The notes beneath the pieces were generated by a model. The model had not been told where the DNA came from. It saw nothing but the letters and a program-made list of their open reading frames with translations, and ran no database searches. Source: Cenococcum geophilum 1.58 (taxonomy: Eukaryota > Ascomycota > Dothideomycetes > Gloniales > Gloniaceae). From it: a stretch of DNA of 64,000 nt. The translations under genes were made by a program, and so were the position numbers. The stretch covers positions 310,001 through 374,000 of the forward strand of contig KV748204.1 in assembly GCA_001692895.1 (NCBI GenBank), written 5' to 3'. Shown one piece after another: positions 11,881-21,499 of the stretch. Every line of letters begins with the position of its first letter. Position 1 is the stretch's first letter.

Positions 11881-13110
11881 ACGCGAAACGCGAAAACCAA
11901 AGTCTACTTAAATCTCATCCTGCGAATATTTTCCCGATGTAGTAATAAATCCTTAAATGACTTCCGATTGGATTTTTTTACTAAGCCTACGCTGCCTATA
12001 CTAGAAGCCATTATTACTACATCCCTTAGAGATGGTAATATAGATAAAAACTAGATAATAAATTCCTTATAAACCTTTATTACTGGCTTAGTAGGCTATA
12101 AAGCCTCTCTTCTTATTGTCTTAGGTACTATAGGTAATTAAGTAGCTCTCCAATCCGCTTTTATAGCCCTACCTTACTTAATCCTTACCAACTATTATGC
12201 GCACATTACTATCCTTAAAGGTGGTAGCGTATCTAGCCTTTACGGTACCTTAATTAGAATAGTTATCCCGTTTAACGGCTACTACCTTACTTTAGATAAT
12301 GTTAAGAAACATGCCACTATTATAGAAAGTATCTATAACTGCCTAACCTGGGTTATCTCCTTAGAGAACACACTTTGGGGTACCCTTATACCCCTCTCTA
12401 ATATTCGCGCTATCTCCTAGTAGGCATATACTTAGAACCCCCTAATCTACATACATCTAAATAGAGCTCGCCTTTAGGAAGCGGTTGCCGCTAGGTTCTA
12501 TACCCTCTAAGAAATTAGCAAATGCTTTAGCAGCATCTAGCTGTATTTTATAAAGGGTTTTAGCGCGCCAATTAGTAGCATTATAACTAGGAGCTCCGTC
12601 TTTATTAAGCGGGTAAAATAAAGTTATAAGCTTCTTGGCGGTAGCATATGCGCTTTTAGGGTAATTGCCGCACCCGCATAAGCGGCCATTAACGACGTTT
12701 TCCTTAGTAGGAAGTTAAAGGCTATATAAAAGAAAGTAAAACGTGTATCCGTACTCTAAGAGTAACTTAGCAGAAAGCTTTAATTACCTATAGAAATAAA
12801 TATGATCTAGTTTAACCTTAAAGCGTTAGGCTTAACGCCTAATAAATTCTATCCTATAGCGAGCAAATTTAACTTAAAGGTAGGGGAACTAATTTTAGGA
12901 CGGATTGTTGTCCACTATTAGATTACCAATAAGGCATTTATAAGACTTTACGATTTCTTTAGGGTAGTCTTTAAAACTCGTGGCTCTTACACTGTTTGTA
13001 ACTAGCGTATAAACTAATAAGCTACTTTTTGGTCTGCACTCGCGGACTCTAAAGGCTTTAATGAGCTTCCTAGCTACAAAATAGACTCTACCGCAAAAAC
13101 CGGTAGACTC
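11880..13110 (+). pseudogene. RIP-degraded ORF of an unrecognised mobile element
   Basis: The plus strand keeps long protein-like stretches interrupted almost only by TAG. Examples: LTLDNVKKHATIIESIYN then CLTWVISLENTLWGTLIPL (about 12291-12390), and GLTPNKFYPIASKFNLKVG then ELILGRIVVHY (about 12835-12930), followed by ITNKAFIRLYDFFRVVFKTR and TFWSALADSKGFNELPSYK toward 13080. Where stops occur, Trp or Gln fits the context, as expected for CpA to TpA change. I do not recognise the family; a transposon gag-like or host-derived repeat gene are both possible. No catalytic motif was identified. Confidence 0.5.
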
Positions 13111-13214
13111 TGGTAAACAAACTGAGGTGCTTCACAAGACAGTACTACAAAGGGTAGAGGGGCTACCTGTAAATCCTGAATAATGCCTCACTGTCACAAT
13201 CTCCTGCGACCCCT

Positions 13215-14204
13215 CTATTTAACGTACCCCCAGAAAATTCCCGCCCAGCGCTCAAGTTCCGCTGCAGTGAAAACAACGTCGCCCTCTGGTGGTACAGGGG
13301 CTCGTAGAAAAACACCCCAAAATTCGAGAGTTAGAGCTCCAGTAGCGGTATATGATGGGGCGGGGCCCGGTTGAATGGTGCCACCTGGCTGAGCGGCAGG
13401 ATTTTGGGTGATAGTAATCTCTTGCACTCTTGTCGGAACTAGGGGATTGGGATTTGGGTGCGCTCTAGTAACCGGCCTCTGTGCAGGAGCCGGAAGAAGG
13501 CACCACTTTTCGATCCGTAGCCTCTTCACTGCTGGTGTTATCGAGATGACAACAACAATCTTTACATCCCCTCCAGAGTTAACGAGCCACCATTTTGCGT
13601 CGCGTCTTAGGCGAGCAAGCGATTCAGAGAGTCCAGACTCAAAAACAATTGTTGGCCAGTCAGTTTCCTGGGTTCGGGAGAGGGGTTTAAATGCTGAATC
13701 GGCCTCCTTAGAGGAACTAGGGCCATGGAACCTCGTCCCACCAAGAGGATATAAGCAGTCTTCCGGAAGGCCCATTCTTACAAGTGCGAATTCTAAACGT
13801 CTAGCCAGTAAAAGGTGTGCACTTTCGTGTTTCGCTGCGGGCATTAGTTTAATAACTAATAGATCGGCATCCGTATCATGGGACATCCGAGTATGCTTCC
13901 CTATGCTAGCGCGCTCATGGTCTATTTTGCCAAGGTGATCTTTTGTGACCCCCTCGAAAACAAGGTACTGCTGATTCGAGCGACCGGCCTGCAACTCGGC
14001 AGATTGTGCCCTAACACACCGCCGTAGATTTGGAATCCCTATGTACTGATGGATAGGGACGTCTTTCAGTCCCTCCATGAGCGAACTCTCCATTAATGAG
14101 CTCTTCGCTGGTGAGGTCTCTCTTGATACACCCGTGCTTGAAGATGACTTTAGCATGGGTGTATATGCATATAGAGTATCGCTGAATTCGGAAAGGGTAG
14201 TCAT
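13215..14204 (-). CDS. Hypothetical protein with PD-(D/E)XK nuclease-like core
   Basis: Intact 329-aa single-exon ORF with an ATG at 14204 and TAG at the other end. The N-terminal ~45 residues are Ser-rich. The central part (about residues 165-225) holds KEADSAFKP, then DWPTIVFESGLSES, then LRRDAKWWL and a hydrophobic strand VKIVVVISI. The spacing of an acidic residue, a second acidic residue on a strand (E in VFESG) and a following helix resembles the restriction-endonuclease-like core of Uma2-type and fungal PD-(D/E)XK proteins. This is similarity by eye; a canonical ExK is not obvious, so activity is doubtful. A Pro-rich linker follows (about 245-285), then a conserved-looking C-terminus. 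GC content is normal, in contrast to the RIP-mutated DNA ending about 100 bp downstream. Confidence 0.6.
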   Translation of the reverse strand: MTTLSEFSDTLYAYTPMLKSSSSTGVSRETSPAKSSLMESSLMEGLKDVPIHQYIGIPNLRRCVRAQSAELQAGRSNQQYLVFEGVTKDHLGKIDHERASIGKHTRMSHDTDADLLVIKLMPAAKHESAHLLLARRLEFALVRMGLPEDCLYPLGGTRFHGPSSSKEADSAFKPLSRTQETDWPTIVFESGLSESLARLRRDAKWWLVNSGGDVKIVVVISITPAVKRLRIEKWCLLPAPAQRPVTRAHPNPNPLVPTRVQEITITQNPAAQPGGTIQPGPAPSYTATGALTLEFWGVFLRAPVPPEGDVVFTAAELERWAGIFWGYVK

Positions 14205-15981
14205 GTTGAGGTTCGAAGGGTGAGAGTAGGGCGAGAGTAGGGCGGAACGCGTAGTGTTGACGGAATAGAGAAAGGTGCTTAAAGATTAGGCGTGCACTAG
14301 AGTGACCGCCTAGATCGTGCACGGTCACTCTAAGGCGAGGAGAAGTGATGAACGATTAAAGTAGCCCCTCAGTAGAGAGGCAATAGGTAGAAGCGGATAT
14401 TTGATTGAACTTTTAAGGAAAAACGTTGCTCTGCAGAGGCGGCGGCGATATAAGTATAAAATTTTAAGCTGGAGCTAGGGAGTTACATCATGGAGGCTTG
14501 GCAAAATCTTGGCAAAATCTTAATATTCAAATACTCCTTTAATAGTTCAATACCAATATTAATAAGCCTTTATATTAATATTAATTATTAATTAAAGTAT
14601 AAACCTTTTAATTAAAGGCATCTTTATCTTTATTATTCCGAAGTCGTTAAGTTTATTCTCCTACCTAGTTAATATTTATCTTATCTACTACTTCCTTTAA
14701 TTACGCTATTGTAACTACTTATAATGTCTGAGACCAAGGCATGTTGATTGCCGTCTGTAAATTATTTAGATTTAACGGCTGTCGACCATTTAAGTCTATC
14801 TCTGGATAATGTAACTTCGGCAAGAAGGCGGAGAAAGACTTTAATCCTGCTAAATGCCATAGACACCAATGAAATAGGTAGAATACCATTAAAAACTTAG
14901 ACTAGTGCTTTTATTAATATTTAATACTTATTAATAAGTATTAAATATTAATAAAGGCACTAACTTAGACTAGGTAATAATTTCTTATATTAGTCCAGAG
15001 TATAACATCCAATATTACGGTAAAACTAGGCTATAAAAAGGTACCCCTAGGGTTTTAGACTAAGTTAATAACGAACTATATCGCCTATCCTAATAATTAT
15101 AACGTATATATAGAATATAGCTTGCTAAGATTTAACTATAAGGTATTAAAGGAAAAGAAAAATAGAAGAGCAGAATTTTTAAAAAGAGTAGTACTCCTAT
15201 CCTAATCGAATATATAAGCTATACTTATTTAGCATCTGGCCAATAACTAAGAAGCCACTAATAGTAGAATAAGCCCTATTAATGTACCCAATTAGTGTGA
15301 GAAATAGGGACTATTACTTCCTAGCAAGTTTCTAATGCTTTCGGTCTCCTTACCCAGATCTCTATAATAGGATATATAAGAACCTAGAAACGACTCTAAG
15401 TATAAGCCAAACTATAGTCTATAATCACACCCCCTAAATGATACGCGTACACCCCCCAATTGGTGCTAACTATCCCTTAGCACGGTGGCGTCCACAAGGT
15501 AGGTGGTCCATGCGGAACACCAGAATCAAAAGTACGCGCATCACCTATATAGATTCAATCAATATATTATCATCAACCATACCTCCAATCGTACTTCTAA
15601 TGATATAGACTTTGTTCCGCTGACTCAGTATCCTGTTTCACCGACTTGAAAGGCCAAAGGACGTCCCCCGGAGCCCTGGCCGCTGCCCGCTTTCGAGCCT
15701 GCATATCACCGACCTCATTTCTGAGCACGCACCTTTGATCCTATCGATTCTATTGGCTAATCCTTATCGATAACGTGGACGAATTTCACCGTGCTATGTA
15801 AGGGATAGCAAATTCCCCTCTTATTCCATTTGTTAAAAATTGATCCCGACTAAATTTCTTCTTCAGGTTGTCACAATAACTTCAGGACTAACTTTCAGAC
15901 TCATTGCAGCCGCAATGCTGGTTACCTTTACGGCTCTTCAGCCTTGTCGCTCCTTACGATCATTCTCAACTTATCATAAAC
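14205..15981. other. Intergenic, partly AT-rich, with palindromic insertion
   Basis: 14450-15470 is strongly AT-rich with no gene. It contains the palindrome at 14904-14961 and a related AT-rich partial foldback near 14549-14619. From 15470 the composition becomes normal and should contain the promoter and leader of the HET gene. A 40-bp stretch at 15752-15791 resembles the reverse complement of 49049-49090. Confidence 0.5.
14894..14973. repeat. Near-perfect 58-bp palindrome flanked by 12-bp direct repeats
   Basis: 14904-14961 is an inverted repeat with 29-bp arms and no loop (28 of 29 pairs match). Direct copies of AACTTAGACTAG stand at 14894-14905 and 14962-14973. Removing 14906-14973 would leave one copy, which looks like the insertion of a ~56-bp foldback element with target duplication. 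Confidence 0.7.
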
Positions 15982-18030
15982 ATGGACTCAGATGCTACCA
16001 ACCAGCTCTCCTCATCCCAGCCAGCGTCCACATTTGAATATCGACTGCTCGAAGCTGCAAAGCACGAGATCCGGGTGCTTACACTTCTCCCGCCTCCCGA
16101 CGAACCTCTGTCCTCCCCGACTAACGCGGATATGCCAGAAGACACTGTCTGCTGCACTCTGGAGTATGTCTCGCTGGACGCTTTCACTCCTGCATACGAG
16201 GAATACTGGCGTGGAATGACCGGACAGTCCAGCAACGAAATACATTTTGAATGGCATTTCAAGTTTGATGAAAATGATAACGAGCATGATCCGGAGCGAT
16301 TACGGTTCGTCTGGGGAGATTATAGCGCTTTAAGTTATGTCTGGGGGTCGCCTGATGATACCCGAACCATCCTCTTGAACGAGAAAGAAGTGACGATCCG
16401 TGCGAACCTAGAGGCGGCCCTCAGATCTCTTCGGTGCGAACCTGAATTTAGGAATGGCTTGAAGCTATGGGCAGACGCCATATGCATCGATCAAGCCAAT
16501 ATAAACGAACGCAATCACGAGGTACAGCACATGGGCCGGATATACGGCCGCGCTGACACGGTGACTGTCTGGCTGGGGAGCGAGGTAAAATGCATACGTA
16601 GTGCCATTCAAGCTTTAAGAGAGTGTGGGAATACTCTGCACGACATGGACAACTTAACTCCTACAGGAATTCTACAGCTTAGTACTGCTCTATCGCCAGC
16701 TCTAATCCATATATCGAATCGGCCGTATTGGGAAAGGCTATGGATCATCCAAGAAATTGCAATAGGTACACCGTGTATGGCCTTATTCCTCGGGAGGGTC
16801 CGGGTCCCCTGGGACTATGCTGCGTTACTTGCGGCCTTCTATGAAATGGCTGGTAACCAATTGGATTGTATCCGGCCCGACACATATCCGGATTTGAGCG
16901 GTCAAATCTTAAAAGCATCCCATAGGCTAAGTAGGCTAATGCTCTATGTAGATGCTCGGCGAGGGCCTGTATCCGCCGCGTCCAATTATTTTGGAACCTT
17001 GAGTCGTTTGCTTGATATGGGATCTCTAACAACGGTATCCGATGATAGAGACCACGTATATGGGCTTCTGGCTCTTCTACCTCCGTCCGTCTCGACAAGA
17101 ATCACACCAGATTACTCTTTATCTGTCGGGCTGACGTTCTGTGATCTTGCCAGAGCAATCATTGAGGATGCCGGTACCTTCAACCTCCTTTTCTCTCATT
17201 CTAGCATTAAAGGTTCCATACCTTCCTGGTGTCCCGATTTTCGGGTTGAATCAAACTTCCTGCTGTATTCCTCCTATTGGGAGACCTGCGAAACCAGTGG
17301 GGATATCAAAATTGACTATAAATTTTCCGAAGACAAGACAATTCTGGTTTGCAAGGGTTGGAGAATGGATACGGTTGATAGCTGTGGTAGGGCGCCTCAA
17401 AATGCAGAGGATGACGTGACTTCTAAGGTATCGGACCGACTGGCTGTCCAGCCTCGCCGGGGTAAGCATGGATATGCTCTGGATACGTCGATTAAGACGC
17501 GTTTGTTACGAGCAATCCTCATGAGCACGCGTTATGAACCGCCTGAGGGAGCTACTTTATTCGATGTGCCTTGGCTTTGTGACGTTGAGCTTGATTCGGA
17601 GCTATTTCAGAAATTTGGGTGGCCCAAGTTCACTCAAAGCCAACTCATGTGCGACATAAGTACGCTTCAGAGGGCAAACGCAGGTTATCAGATATGGGGT
17701 CTTGAGTTCCGAGCTCTTTTCTCCTCGGAGATCAAACCTTACAATCCAGACGAGTTCCACGAGCTGTGGAATGATTTGATGGAGTATCCAGGTATTGGCC
17801 GAACCCTATTTACCACCTCCGGGGGCTTTTTAGGGTCAACACGATGCGATCTGAAGCAGGGCGACCTTATATATGCAATCGCTGGATGCAAGTTTCCCGT
17901 CCTCCTTCGCCTCAAGGGTGATTATTTCCAGATGGTTGGCGAGTGCTATGTTGAAGGACTAATGCTTGGGGAATCGCTTGAATGGCTCGAAAGCGGAGAA
18001 TGCAACATGGAGAATGTTTCAATTTGTTGA
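15982..18030 (+). CDS. HET-domain (heterokaryon incompatibility) protein
   Basis: Intronless 682-aa ORF. The first in-frame ATG with a good context (AAACATGG) is at 15982; upstream in-frame sequence to 15904 lacks an ATG. The HET domain starts near residue 114 with YSALSYVWGSP, then WADAICIDQANINERNHEV, RIYGRADTVTVWLG and, near residue 250, WERLWIIQEI. These are the conserved blocks of the Pfam HET family. HET proteins trigger programmed cell death on non-self recognition in filamentous fungi, and their N-terminal domain resembles TIR. The ~400-residue C-terminal half has the weakly conserved layout usual in stand-alone HET proteins (CPDFR-type and late GD.I..AG blocks) and no recognisable partner domain. 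The frame is intact with no RIP-type stops, unlike the second HET locus at 27.8 kb. Confidence 0.93.
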   Translation: MDSDATNQLSSSQPASTFEYRLLEAAKHEIRVLTLLPPPDEPLSSPTNADMPEDTVCCTLEYVSLDAFTPAYEEYWRGMTGQSSNEIHFEWHFKFDENDNEHDPERLRFVWGDYSALSYVWGSPDDTRTILLNEKEVTIRANLEAALRSLRCEPEFRNGLKLWADAICIDQANINERNHEVQHMGRIYGRADTVTVWLGSEVKCIRSAIQALRECGNTLHDMDNLTPTGILQLSTALSPALIHISNRPYWERLWIIQEIAIGTPCMALFLGRVRVPWDYAALLAAFYEMAGNQLDCIRPDTYPDLSGQILKASHRLSRLMLYVDARRGPVSAASNYFGTLSRLLDMGSLTTVSDDRDHVYGLLALLPPSVSTRITPDYSLSVGLTFCDLARAIIEDAGTFNLLFSHSSIKGSIPSWCPDFRVESNFLLYSSYWETCETSGDIKIDYKFSEDKTILVCKGWRMDTVDSCGRAPQNAEDDVTSKVSDRLAVQPRRGKHGYALDTSIKTRLLRAILMSTRYEPPEGATLFDVPWLCDVELDSELFQKFGWPKFTQSQLMCDISTLQRANAGYQIWGLEFRALFSSEIKPYNPDEFHELWNDLMEYPGIGRTLFTTSGGFLGSTRCDLKQGDLIYAIAGCKFPVLLRLKGDYFQMVGECYVEGLMLGESLEWLESGECNMENVSIC

Positions 18031-18592
18031 TGGACCCGAGCCTACTTTTTTTCATGCCGTACTCTCTTTCTTTTATACAATCACGTGCACGGTTTTCGTT
18101 ATTCCGCCCTCTTACTTTATCATGAATCGGATTAAACCATACCCCGTATCCTATCTCCGCGTACATATCAGTTACACCGAACGCGGACCGCTCTCCTACT
18201 ATCAAGTCATCTAACTCATCCATCACAAGCATACTGTTCCCCCCTCATAATATATTCCAATCCACATACCCATTCCCCTTGTAACCGCAAAAGAGCCATC
18301 CAACCCCCTATGTTAAGCCCAAGAAGATAGCGACGCCCTAGATGTTGCCGGGGGTATTCCAAGCCGTAAGAAGCGAAAGATCTGAAAAGCTCCGTCCAAG
18401 TGCCGGCCCTCTGACGAGGATGAGGCCAAGAGAAGAAAAAACAAAAGAACAAAGGACCAGATACTTACTCCACCGACCTAACTCCCAAGAACTCCAAATC
18501 GATGACACGAGAGAACGGCAGAAAAACCGCCCCGCATACTCATCGCCCGCACCACTTCTCCAGTCTCCCCCTCCCAACCCCACCACCGTCTT
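18031..18592. other. Convergent intergenic region
   Basis: Lies between the stop of the HET gene and the stop of the minus-strand phosphatase-like gene, so it should hold both 3' UTRs and terminators. Open frames here are short and overlap on both strands without domain content. Confidence 0.6.
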
Positions 18593-20536
18593 CTAAACCC
18601 GCTCATCAGGCTTCACCGGCCTCGCAAACGGACTAACCCCCTCCTCTTCCACCTCCAAACTCTCGCGCCGACTCAGCCCCTCCCCAAGATCTTTCCCAAG
18701 TCCCAAATCCTTCCCGAGATCCTGCTTCCGCAGCTCCCAGCTCCCAATGCGCTCCTTCCCCTCCTTCAAATCCCCGGGCGCCGCCGCGACGCCCGTCCCA
18801 ACACTCGTAATCCCCACCGCCGCCCCATTCTTCGGCAGCGCCAAATCCGCATCACTCGCCATCTTGGCCCCGCCCTTAAACCCGCCCTTAAACCCGCCCA
18901 GAACGCTCTTCCGGCTGATCGGCACGCGGCGGAAGCGCACGCCGCCGAGCCACATGGCGAGCGCGAGGATCGTCGCCAGCACGGCGAGGGTGACGGCGGC
19001 GCCGATGACGCCCGCGACGGCGAGGGACGTGTGCCCGCCGCTGGAGCCCGGCAGGTAGACGGTGATGTTGTTGGCGTTGGCGAAGGCGTCGCAGAAGAGG
19101 ATCTGCGAGTCGCACGCCGCGCACCAGTCCATGACGAGGCTAGTCATGGTGCGCGACATCATGTTCTCGAAGTCGAGCCAGGGCATGTCGGTCTGGGAGG
19201 GCCCGCGGCCGAAGAGCGGGAAGGCCTGGAGCGCGGCGCTGGCGGTGGTGTCGTTGGTGAGATCTGTGCCGTTGTGGAAGTGGAAGCGTACCCAGAAGTC
19301 GGACTCGGTGGCGGGGAAGTCGGAGCTGTTGCCGATGCTGAAGAGTTCGAAGGCCATGGCGCTGCCGTAGGCCGGCAGGCCGTAGAAGTTGGAGTTGAGG
19401 AACTCGAGCTCCGCGAGCGCGAAGAAGGAGATAAAGGGCTCGTGCTCGGTGAAGAGGAGGGAGAGCTTCGGGGTCTGCCTGACTGATGCGACGATTCCTT
19501 GGAATTGACCTAGGATACGTGCGGTGAGCGTCTTGCCGGCCATGGCGCGGATGCCGCCGTCGGCGGTCGTGTTGCCGAAGAGCGCCCATTGCTGCTGGTC
19601 TGAGTAGTAGCGGAGCTGGTCGTAGGCGCCAGCGAAGGAGATGTTGTCGGAGAGGAGGGCAAAGGTTGACGGGTCGTGGCTGTATTGGTAGTTTAGGTAG
19701 TCGTAGATTAGGTAGGCATTGTAGTAGTCCCTAGCTTTTGTGTAAGTCTAGGAGTTCTACGTAAAATATAGCAGATCTCCCAATAACAGCACTTCAAGTC
19801 TTAGAATTTCAGATTCCAGGTTAGGAGCAGGTGTCCACCAATTGCAACTGGGGTCTCCTTTGTTGGTAGAAATTCGGTATACTCACCATTGAGGCCGCTT
19901 AAGCACATCCTTCAGCATCGAATAGCCCACTGCCTGATACAGCCGCTCCGCAGTCGCCCGCGTATTCGCAAACTCCTGCGTGTCATAGTACTCGATCCCG
20001 GACAGCGTAGTATTGCGGCAGTTCTCGCTGCCCTGAACCCAAATGTTGGCCGGATCCAGATCCGACGCCGTGTGCACCTGCGCGTACTGATATCCGTCGA
20101 GCGGATAGTCCATGTAGGTGCCATTGGCGAGGATGTACGACGGGTTCAGCTTCAGCGCAGCGGTCCTGTTCAGCGTAAACGGCGGGTACAGGCCCTGTAA
20201 GAAAGCTTGCGCGGATGCAACGAGCCATGGCTTGTCGGGGGTGAGGACGTATGTCTGGCCGTTGTCAACGACGTTGGCTGAGAGGCCTATAATGGGTGCA
20301 GATCCCAGTGCCGTGCTCCCGCCGTTCAGGCTATTGATGTAGCGGCCCCGGAAGGCTTCACCGGCGGTGTAGAGCTGCTGGGCGCCGAGCGCTGTTAGTT
20401 GGCGACCTTCCGAGCCGTGGATCTCGGGAGTGCGCTCGCCAGTACGGCTGATCACCGCGGCAGCGTGTAGCTGGTAGGTATCATCGGCGTTGATCAGCCA
20501 GGTGGCGGCCATGATGGCTAGGAAGAGAGCGAGCAT
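18593..20536 (-). CDS. Membrane-anchored histidine-phosphatase-like protein, catalytic His absent
   Basis: Two exons by my model: 20536-19887 and 19730-18593, with a 156-bp intron (GTGAGT...CTAG) restoring frame across a Trp codon; 595 aa. The ATG at 20536 opens a signal peptide (LALFLAIMAATWLINA). The fold matches histidine phosphatase branch 2 (acid phosphatase/phytase type): SRTGERTP at residues 30-37 sits where active enzymes have RHGxRxP, so the nucleophilic His is Thr. A late FTEHEPF block (His313) is at the HD/HAE position, followed by YGSAMAFELF. Several N-glycosylation sequons are present. A transmembrane helix (residues about 452-478) and a ~115-residue cytosolic tail rich in Gly/Lys/Glu follow. 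This suggests a type I surface protein used for binding or sensing, not catalysis. The same substitution may be shared by a whole fungal subfamily; that needs an alignment. Confidence 0.82.
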
Positions 20537-21150
20537 TGTGAGCGGGGTGGAACCAGCCAAATGAAGCTATAGCAAAGGAAGCCGACCGAGGGGAGCAAGA
20601 CAGAAAGAAAGAGAGATTGGACAGACGGGAAAAATATGGAGAGGTGAGAGGGTGTACTTAATCCCGCAGCAGTCACCTCAGGCCTTAAGAGGACCTCTTA
20701 AGCAAGAGAGACGCAAATCAAGGCAGGGCAAGGCAGGGCGGGCTTATCATAAATAAGCAGCTTGGCAGCTTCACCCAGCAGCTGGGGCGTGATAGCTCTT
20801 GATAGCTTCGTCTTGGAGCTTGCAGCTCATGCGCGGGGTAGCTGCATAATGATGGCGGTTGGCCAGCTTCTTTAGCAGCATAACAACCCCCCCCCCCGGG
20901 CGTTGCCCGGCGTTTGGGGAAGCCGACAAGTACTATAGTGCAAACGTCTGTCCCATGTCTATGAGACACAGGCGGTGGAATAAAGAGCTGGGGCAAAGAG
21001 CTCGCATTCCTCGGCTTGCACGCCTCTGCACATGTTAGTTGCATCATGGGTTGCCGAAGTTGGGTGTCGTTGGCAGTGAGGCAGTTGGGGGCGGTAGTGG
21101 GGCGAAGAACTGGACTGTGGCTTTGACGGGCTTTAGTCGGGGTGCAGCTG
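20537..21150. other. Promoter region of the phosphatase-like gene
   Basis: Divergent side of the minus-strand gene. It contains an 11-C homopolymer at 20887-20897 followed by GGGCGTTGCCCGG. Open frames at 20718-21290 on both strands have no recognisable content. Confidence 0.5.
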
Positions 21151-21499
21151 ACCAAGGTCACGGAAAAGTTGAACAAGGTCACCGATGGGGTCGGCGAAAG
21201 TTGAACGGGGTCACCGATGGAACCACCGGCAAAAGGTCGGCGGGGTCACACTTTTACCCATATAGAACGCGCATCGGTAGCCACATTTAACTTAAGCGAC
21301 CGCACAAACTAAATACCTAGGGCATATGCTACGCATACGTACACAGACACGCAGACACGTAGACACACGGATATATAAATATACACATACACATACACGT
21401 ATATAGACGCGCATTTATATATGCCTCGCTATATTAATAACAACTGAAAACAATACTGAAGCAAATAAGAGTATAGCAGCGTGGCTAAACGGCTTACTA

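Noticed and set aside
19031-19486. 151-codon plus-strand ORF inside the phosphatase-like gene
   Set aside because: Antisense shadow of a GC-rich coding exon with low-complexity Glu/Gly/Val composition.
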